The translations under genes were made by a program, and so were the position numbers. 64,000 nucleotides of DNA from a virus, in IMG/VR virus record IMGVR_UViG_3300031951_000001, positions 62,001-126,000 of that record; one strand, 5' to 3'. The notes beneath the pieces are model-generated. The model saw nothing but the letters and a program-made list of their open reading frames with translations. It had not been told where the DNA came from and ran no database searches. Positions 58,692 through 64,000 of this stretch are shown piece after piece (position 1 is the stretch's first letter; each line of letters begins with the position of its first letter).

Positions 58692-60545
58692 ATGGGAGCA
58701 TTATTAGAATCAGGTCTTGTTGGTAACATCGGTCTTAAGCACCTTAAAGTTATCAAAGAAGATACTATCAACAAATGGGACAAATTAGGGTTCCTCGAAG
58801 GTCTTAAGGGCCACCTAAAAGAAAATGTTGCGCAGTTATATGAAAACCAAGCGTCACATTTGATTAACGAAGCAACTTCTGACGGTTCTTCAGGTTCATT
58901 TGAAACTGTTGTATTCCCAATCGTTAGACGTGTATTCTCTAAGTTACTTGCTAACGACATTGTATCTGTACAAGCTATGAACTTACCAATTGGTAAATTG
59001 TTCTACTTCGTACCGAAGATTCAAGGTTATAACAATGGTGTTGGTGGTTCCTCAACCGGACCATTTGACTCAAGTTCAGGTCAGCACTACGCACCTGTAG
59101 GTTCACCTGGTAATTACCCTGGTGACCCAAATTCTGGTTACACTTTGTCAAATGGTTCATACAACGGTACTTATGCTAAAAACCTTTATGATTTATTCTA
59201 TGAAGGCACTGAACCTGGATTGAACCCAGCAGGTCTTTTTGACTATTCAAAAGGTCGTTGGTCGGCAGTAACCACATCAGCTACAGTTGTTGCTTGGTCT
59301 AATGGTACACTAGAACCCGCTCAGTCAGTTTACATCGGTAACAACATAAGAAAAGTTATTATCAGAGTTGGTGGTTTCACTAACACTGGTGTAGGTAAAT
59401 TAATAGCACCTGATGGTAATGAGATTGATACTGAAACTTTCTTGGCTAGTTTGATTGTTTATACTGGTACAGGTATTAGCGCGTCAACAACACCATGTGC
59501 GATTTCTACAGGACCACTTTTGTATAGAGTTGTAACTCAACAGTATGGTAAGGGTATTGTTAGTCCTACCTACACTCCAACAACAACTACTTGGCCTACC
59601 GATGGTGGTGGTGGTACTTATGATAAAGTTTGTGACCAGACAGGTTATATCTATTTAGAAGTTGATTTGTCATGTCCTACATGTCCAACATGTGGTAGTG
59701 ACACTATCGATGGTTACACAGGTGCAACTATCACTAACATTTTCTCAGGTTCAGCATTTAACGTAGCTTGGAGACGTTATGAAGAACTCGAATTCGAAGA
59801 TAAAATCGGTGAAGTTTCTTTCGACCTTGAGTCAGTAACAGTTTCTGTGACTGAAAGAAAGTTGAGAGCTCAGTGGTCACCAGAACTTGCTCAAGACGTT
59901 GCGGCATTCCACAACATCGACGCTGAAGCCGAATTGACAGCTTTATTGTCAGAACAAGTTGCGGCTGAAATTGACCGTGAAATTCTTCGTGACCTTCGTA
60001 AAGGAGCGGCTTGGAATTTACGTTGGGATTACAACGGATGGAGAAGAGTTGCTAATACAACTTCTTACACTCAAAAAGACTGGAACCAAACTTTGATTAC
60101 AGCAATCAACCAATTATCTGCTCAAATTCACAAGTCAACACTTCGTGGTGGAGCAAACTGGATTGTTGTTTCTTCCGAAGTTTCAGCTATCTTTGATGAC
60201 TTGGAATATTTCCACGTTTCAAATGCGTCACCTGAACAAGACCAATACAACATGGGTATTGAGAGAGTGGGTACACTTGCTGGTCGTTACCAAGTATATC
60301 GTGACCCATACTTCCCATCAAACCAAGTATTGATTGGTCATAAAGGTACATCGTTACTTGATACTGGTTACATTTACGCACCGTATGTACCACTTCAATT
60401 AACTCCAACTATGTACAACCCATTCAACTTTACACCTATCAAGGGTATCATGACACGTTACGCGAAGAAAATGGTTAATAACCGTTTCTACGGACGTATC
60501 ACAGTTGATGGTGTACGTACATTTGACTTACAAGAACTTAGATAA
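58692..60545 (+). CDS. major capsid protein (T4 gp23-like)
   Basis: A 617-residue protein with gp23-family segments. The N-terminal region reads INKWDKLGFLEGLKGHLKEN, then FETVVFPIVRRVFSKLLAND. The core includes RYEELEFEDKIGEVSFDLES, LTALLSEQVAAEIDREILRD, and PYVPLQLTPTMYNPFNFTPI at the end. Residues about 125-345 form an insertion rich in Gly, Ser and Thr with a CPTCPTC cluster, like a surface Ig-like domain. It should form the hexamers of the head. The protein is longer than T4 gp23 because of this insertion. Confidence 0.92.
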   Translation: MGALLESGLVGNIGLKHLKVIKEDTINKWDKLGFLEGLKGHLKENVAQLYENQASHLINEATSDGSSGSFETVVFPIVRRVFSKLLANDIVSVQAMNLPIGKLFYFVPKIQGYNNGVGGSSTGPFDSSSGQHYAPVGSPGNYPGDPNSGYTLSNGSYNGTYAKNLYDLFYEGTEPGLNPAGLFDYSKGRWSAVTTSATVVAWSNGTLEPAQSVYIGNNIRKVIIRVGGFTNTGVGKLIAPDGNEIDTETFLASLIVYTGTGISASTTPCAISTGPLLYRVVTQQYGKGIVSPTYTPTTTTWPTDGGGGTYDKVCDQTGYIYLEVDLSCPTCPTCGSDTIDGYTGATITNIFSGSAFNVAWRRYEELEFEDKIGEVSFDLESVTVSVTERKLRAQWSPELAQDVAAFHNIDAEAELTALLSEQVAAEIDREILRDLRKGAAWNLRWDYNGWRRVANTTSYTQKDWNQTLITAINQLSAQIHKSTLRGGANWIVVSSEVSAIFDDLEYFHVSNASPEQDQYNMGIERVGTLAGRYQVYRDPYFPSNQVLIGHKGTSLLDTGYIYAPYVPLQLTPTMYNPFNFTPIKGIMTRYAKKMVNNRFYGRITVDGVRTFDLQELR

Positions 60546-60564
60546 TCTTATCTATAGTATAATT

Positions 60565-60593
60565 AAAAAGGGACGAGAAATCGTCCCTTTTTT
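60565..60593 (+). terminator. intrinsic terminator after the capsid gene
   Basis: GGGACGA-GAAA-TCGTCCC with GNRA loop and T-run, a strong terminator. Confidence 0.92.
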
Positions 60594-60698
60594 ATTTATA
60601 AATATATTGTAAAAAACATCACATAATAAGTTTATTTTACAAATTGCGTGAATTAGACTATATTTATCATTATTATAATAAATTTTAAAAAACAAATA

Positions 60699-61493
60699 AT
60701 GAAAAAACAAATCTTATTTTTAACCTTAATGATTATGTCGTTATTTACAATGGCCCAAACTTCAGTTCCTGTAGATACGACAAAAACCGGTGGTCTATTC
60801 TACAAACCGGCTAAAAAACAAAGTCCGTTCACAAGTGAATTTGGTATTGCCACATCTAATCTTTGGAGAGGTGTTGATGTAGGTAAGCAACCCGTAATAA
60901 AAATGATTGCGGATTATCAACCAGTAGATTGGTTTACACTAACTTCAGAGGCGAATGTGGTGTATAATCAATTTAAAGATGGTTATGGAAACACAGTGAA
61001 GAATCAAGCAATGTTCAATATCTATAACACTTCTTTAGGCGTTCAGGACATTTACTTTACTCAAAACACTTTTTTACAGAGTGATACAAATTATTTCCAT
61101 TATAATAAAAAAACAACTTCCCACTTTTTAGAAGCGGCTATTAGATATAAGGGTGATGCTAAAAGTAGAATTGACTTTTTAGCAACTTATGTGTTCTACC
61201 AAAACGAAGCTTACAAAAAAGGAGCGGCATATTTTGAAGCAACCTACCACTTGGATTATAACGCGGACCTATTCGTAGGATACGTGACAGGAGAATCCCA
61301 AGTTAATTTCCAACAAAAGGCGGGTTTCACTAATGTCGGTGTTGTTGTTAAAAGAACATTACAATTCTCTAAAACAACTGACGCAAATACAAGACTTACA
61401 ATTATGGTAAATCCTATGTATAAAACGGCAATTGTACCAAACTCAACGGTTGCTAATAGACCTATTACGGCCAATCTACAGATATTATTTTAA
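60699..61493 (+). CDS. outer-membrane beta-barrel-like protein
   Basis: A 264-residue protein with a signal peptide (residues 1-20, ending TMAQ). Alternating amphipathic strands follow (SEFGIATSNLWRGVDVGKQP; RIDFLATYVFYQNE; LFVGYVTGESQVNFQQ) and it ends in a terminal Phe, the usual last residue of outer-membrane barrels. It may sit in the host outer membrane and change surface properties, for example superinfection exclusion. It follows the capsid gene behind a terminator. Function is inferred. Confidence 0.65.
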   Translation: MKKQILFLTLMIMSLFTMAQTSVPVDTTKTGGLFYKPAKKQSPFTSEFGIATSNLWRGVDVGKQPVIKMIADYQPVDWFTLTSEANVVYNQFKDGYGNTVKNQAMFNIYNTSLGVQDIYFTQNTFLQSDTNYFHYNKKTTSHFLEAAIRYKGDAKSRIDFLATYVFYQNEAYKKGAAYFEATYHLDYNADLFVGYVTGESQVNFQQKAGFTNVGVVVKRTLQFSKTTDANTRLTIMVNPMYKTAIVPNSTVANRPITANLQILF

Positions 61494-61514
61494 TCTGATA
61501 TAAGATTTTTGATT

Positions 61515-61543
61515 AAAGGAGGGTATAACCCTCCTTTTTTTTT
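61515..61543 (+). terminator. intrinsic terminator
   Basis: GGAGGGT-ATA-ACCCTCC with flanking A- and T-runs, closing the outer-membrane gene. Confidence 0.9.
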
Positions 61544-61633
61544 AGACAAAAATATTTAATCCTTCGACATAAAATCTTATAGAAACAGAATATGAATATT
61601 TATTAAGATATTTATATATGAATTGTTTTTTAT

Positions 61634-62215
61634 ATGAGGTTTATTTTATTCTCGATTTTATTATTTTTACAAATTAGTGTTTTTTCACAGTTAAGAGATT
61701 CGGTCTATGTTAAGACTGAAATTTTTAATATTGTCTATTCTGAAAAATTACAACAACCTAAGTGGGTTGAATATAACGTGATATGTCACGATGGTAAAAT
61801 ATCTAGAAAAGGGTTAGATTTTTATCCTATAAAGGGAATAGTTACTTCTACAAATGAAGATTATGAAAATAATATTTATGATAAGGGCCATCTAGCACCC
61901 GCAGCGGACTTCAATTGTAATCAAGACTATCTAAAACAAACATTTTCTTACTTGAATTGTGTTCTACAACACGAAAGATTAAATAGAGGGGTTTGGAGAT
62001 TACTAGAATCTCGTGAGAGAGAACTCTCAAAACAATATAAGGTATCTGTTGAAATAAGAATTAATTACAGTAAAAATTCAAAAGTCCTGTCAACAGGGGC
62101 CACAGTTCCCGATTCTTTTACTAAGACAATTATGTATAATAATAAAAAAGAAAAATATTTCTTCAAAAATGAAGAACCGAAATCATCTGACCCTAATTTA
62201 TATAGGGTTAATTGA
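61634..62215 (+). CDS. secreted DNA/RNA non-specific endonuclease (NUC1-type)
   Basis: A 193-residue protein with a signal peptide (residues 1-18, ending SVFSQ) and a beta-beta-alpha-metal nuclease core. YDKGHLAPAADFNCNQDYLK contains the DxGH catalytic motif, followed by the metal-binding Asn (SYLNCVLQHERLNRG). Such enzymes degrade DNA and RNA outside the cytoplasm. Two TATTTAT boxes lie upstream. It could scavenge nucleotides or attack competing DNA in the periplasm. Confidence 0.82.
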   Translation: MRFILFSILLFLQISVFSQLRDSVYVKTEIFNIVYSEKLQQPKWVEYNVICHDGKISRKGLDFYPIKGIVTSTNEDYENNIYDKGHLAPAADFNCNQDYLKQTFSYLNCVLQHERLNRGVWRLLESRERELSKQYKVSVEIRINYSKNSKVLSTGATVPDSFTKTIMYNNKKEKYFFKNEEPKSSDPNLYRVN

Positions 62216-62248
62216 TGTTTAATAAACAAATAAAATAAAATTAAAAAA

Positions 62249-64000
62249 ATGAAAAAAGTAATCTTATCATTACTGTTTGTTTTCTCATTTATTTTCGGGT
62301 ATAGTCAATACGACTTATCTAAAAATATTGACAGACAAATTATTGTGGTTCCGAAAAAAGGAATGGAACCACAAGCAAAGAATCACTTTAATCAAGGTGA
62401 TACAAAAGTTGTAGTCGAATTTGACCAACTTGGATGGTATGTTGTCCTGATTCCGAATGGTGTAAACCAAGATGAATTTATTAATCAAAACAAAAGTTTA
62501 AGTTTCGTTCAAAATCTTTACAAAGACGAGGCAAGACAGATGCAATTGGATTATATTCCAAACGACGCCGAGTTCACATCTTGTTGGCATCTTAAACAAT
62601 CTACCGATAAGGATATTGATGCGGACGAAGCTTGGGATTTAGTTCCGACCGACAATCCATTTGTTAGTGTTGCAATGTTTGACGGGGGATTGGATTTAAC
62701 TATTCCTGACCTAGTTGGTAATACTAACAGCCCATTTAACGCAGTTAATAGTACAACGTCAATCCCCTATGTGAATTCTTTTGATAAACACGGAACAGCT
62801 TGTTCAGGAACAATTGCCGCAGTAACAAATAATAGTATTGGTGTTAGTAGTGTTGGTAACAACAAAGTAAAAGTAATGCCAGTTAATATTATGTCACAAG
62901 TTTATGATGGAGGTAGTTTTGCTACTTCAGACGTTATTCAAATTAATGGAGTAAATGCTGCAATGGCAAACCCAACTTGTGTTGCAATTGCGATGTCCTA
63001 TGGTGGTTCATCATACTCGGCGTCTCTTGAAGCGGCTTTTAACGCTGCAAGAACAACTGCAAGAGGTGGTAAAGGTATGGTGGTTATGGCATCATCAGGT
63101 AATCAATACTCAGGAACCGCGGCTCAGTATCCCGCAAATTACAATAATGTTTGGGGAATTGGAGCAACTTCTTCAACAGATGTAAGAGCTTCTTTCTCAA
63201 ACTACGGACAAATTTGTGACATTTCAGCACCTGGTGTAAGTATTAGAACTACAGATAGATTGGGAGCTGCAGGTTACGACCCTGGTGATTATCGTAGTAT
63301 TAGTGGAACATCATTTTCGTGCCCGATAACAGCCGCCGCAGCGGCATTTATATTCTATAAAAATTGGGAACTTACTGACGACCAAGTATTACAGATACTT
63401 GCTCAAACATGCGAGAAAGTAGGAGGATATACTTACTCCAACAATCCTACGTGGCCACTCTCAACAAGAAGTAACGAACTTGGATATGGTAGAATTAACT
63501 TGAAGGACGCTATTAATGCCACACCAAACCCTGGTGGAGTAATTCCACCTCCTCCACCACCTCCTACACAAATTCATAATTTTGTTATTAACACTTTAAC
63601 TGTTAATCCAACATCAGTTATCGCTGGTAACAATATTACTATAACGGCGACGATTGCAACTCAAAACCCTACATATCCATCGGTTAATGTAATGACCCAA
63701 CATAGACTATCAACCAATACAACTTGGGGTGATGCTGATGACATTGTAATCGGAACAACTAGTGGTAATCTTGGTGGTGGAGTTGCAACTGATGTTGAAA
63801 CAATTATTTATACTGTTGGAAATATAACAGGGACAAGATATATTATTAGTAGAGTTAATTATATGGGGTCTATTTCAGAAACCGTATCTACAGATAATAC
63901 AAGACAGGCTAGTTTTATATCAAGTCAACCAGCAATTTCAGGAGCCGACTTATCTGCAACCCTTACTTCACCATCAACATCTAGTGTTACAATTTCACCA
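62249..64000 (+). CDS. subtilisin-like serine protease, secreted, 3' end outside window
   Basis: 584 visible residues. A signal peptide (residues 1-20, ending GYSQ) is followed by a propeptide-like region and an S8 peptidase. The catalytic Asp lies in AMFDGGLDL, His in DKHGTACSGTIAAVTNN and Ser in SGTSFSCPITAAAAAF. A Pro-rich linker and Ig-like repeats begin after it (IHNFVINTLTVNPTSVIAGN). The frame is open at the window end, so further domains, perhaps a T9SS sorting domain, may follow. Probably secreted or surface-bound. Confidence 0.88.
   Translation, partial: MKKVILSLLFVFSFIFGYSQYDLSKNIDRQIIVVPKKGMEPQAKNHFNQGDTKVVVEFDQLGWYVVLIPNGVNQDEFINQNKSLSFVQNLYKDEARQMQLDYIPNDAEFTSCWHLKQSTDKDIDADEAWDLVPTDNPFVSVAMFDGGLDLTIPDLVGNTNSPFNAVNSTTSIPYVNSFDKHGTACSGTIAAVTNNSIGVSSVGNNKVKVMPVNIMSQVYDGGSFATSDVIQINGVNAAMANPTCVAIAMSYGGSSYSASLEAAFNAARTTARGGKGMVVMASSGNQYSGTAAQYPANYNNVWGIGATSSTDVRASFSNYGQICDISAPGVSIRTTDRLGAAGYDPGDYRSISGTSFSCPITAAAAAFIFYKNWELTDDQVLQILAQTCEKVGGYTYSNNPTWPLSTRSNELGYGRINLKDAINATPNPGGVIPPPPPPPTQIHNFVINTLTVNPTSVIAGNNITITATIATQNPTYPSVNVMTQHRLSTNTTWGDADDIVIGTTSGNLGGGVATDVETIIYTVGNITGTRYIISRVNYMGSISETVSTDNTRQASFISSQPAISGADLSATLTSPSTSSVTISP

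Overview
The window looks like part of a large, AT-rich tailed phage (myovirus type, probably jumbo) that infects a member of the Bacteroidota, most likely a flavobacterium. The phage assignment rests on a T4-like head block at 49959-60545. In order it holds terminase large subunit, portal, a small core-like protein, prohead protease, an acidic scaffold-like protein and a major capsid protein. The host assignment rests on promoters of the form TTTG, 19-20 nt, TAnnTTTG. It is supported by Bacteroidota-style signal peptides and lipoproteins, and by a C-terminal domain of the type B type-IX-secretion (gliding-motility-associated) family.

Layout. 1-3.2 kb: small hypothetical genes and three secreted proteins, the last with the sorting-type domain. 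4-8.9 kb: GH19 endolysin, small Zn-peptidase, FKBP isomerase, NusG and a phosphoesterase. 8.9-11.6 kb: a PAS histidine kinase, a response regulator and a coiled-coil membrane protein. 12.3-13.4 kb: a stand-alone class II aminoacyl-tRNA-synthetase-like domain behind a terminator and a nine-codon Asn-rich mini-ORF. 13.5-31 kb: DnaK, small membrane proteins, a GMP-reductase-like enzyme, RmlC and RmlB, HNH nucleases, virion-associated candidates and an archaemetzincin lipoprotein. 31.7-39 kb is the RNA-rich segment: a holin, a 135-nt tRNA-like RNA, tRNA-Leu, a CAU tRNA, a roughly 0.9-kb structured non-coding RNA joined to an initiator tRNA, and a tmRNA. A tRNA-Arg lies apart at 28.4 kb. 39-49.9 kb: an M20-type peptidase, ClpC-like AAA+ ATPase, a multidomain M23/hydrolase protein and structural proteins. 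60.7-64 kb: an outer-membrane-barrel-like protein, a secreted nuclease and a subtilisin-like protease cut by the window end.

Two promoter classes are visible. One is the host-type element above. It precedes RNA genes and enzymes. The other is a short TATTTAT box, reminiscent of T4 late promoters, in front of most head genes and many putative virion genes. In both classes the box often ends only 4-6 nt before ATG, so many transcripts should be leaderless. The window also encodes an initiator tRNA, ribosomal protein bS21, a tmRNA and an aaRS-like protein, so the phage appears to carry a substantial translation toolkit.

At least seven otherwise unrelated proteins begin with a similar peptide containing (L/I)-x-E within the first ten or so residues. 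This is the cleavage signature of T4-type prohead proteases, and the window encodes such a protease. I read it as a candidate capsid-targeting or maturation tag. All functions are inferred by reading sequence by eye; no searches were run.
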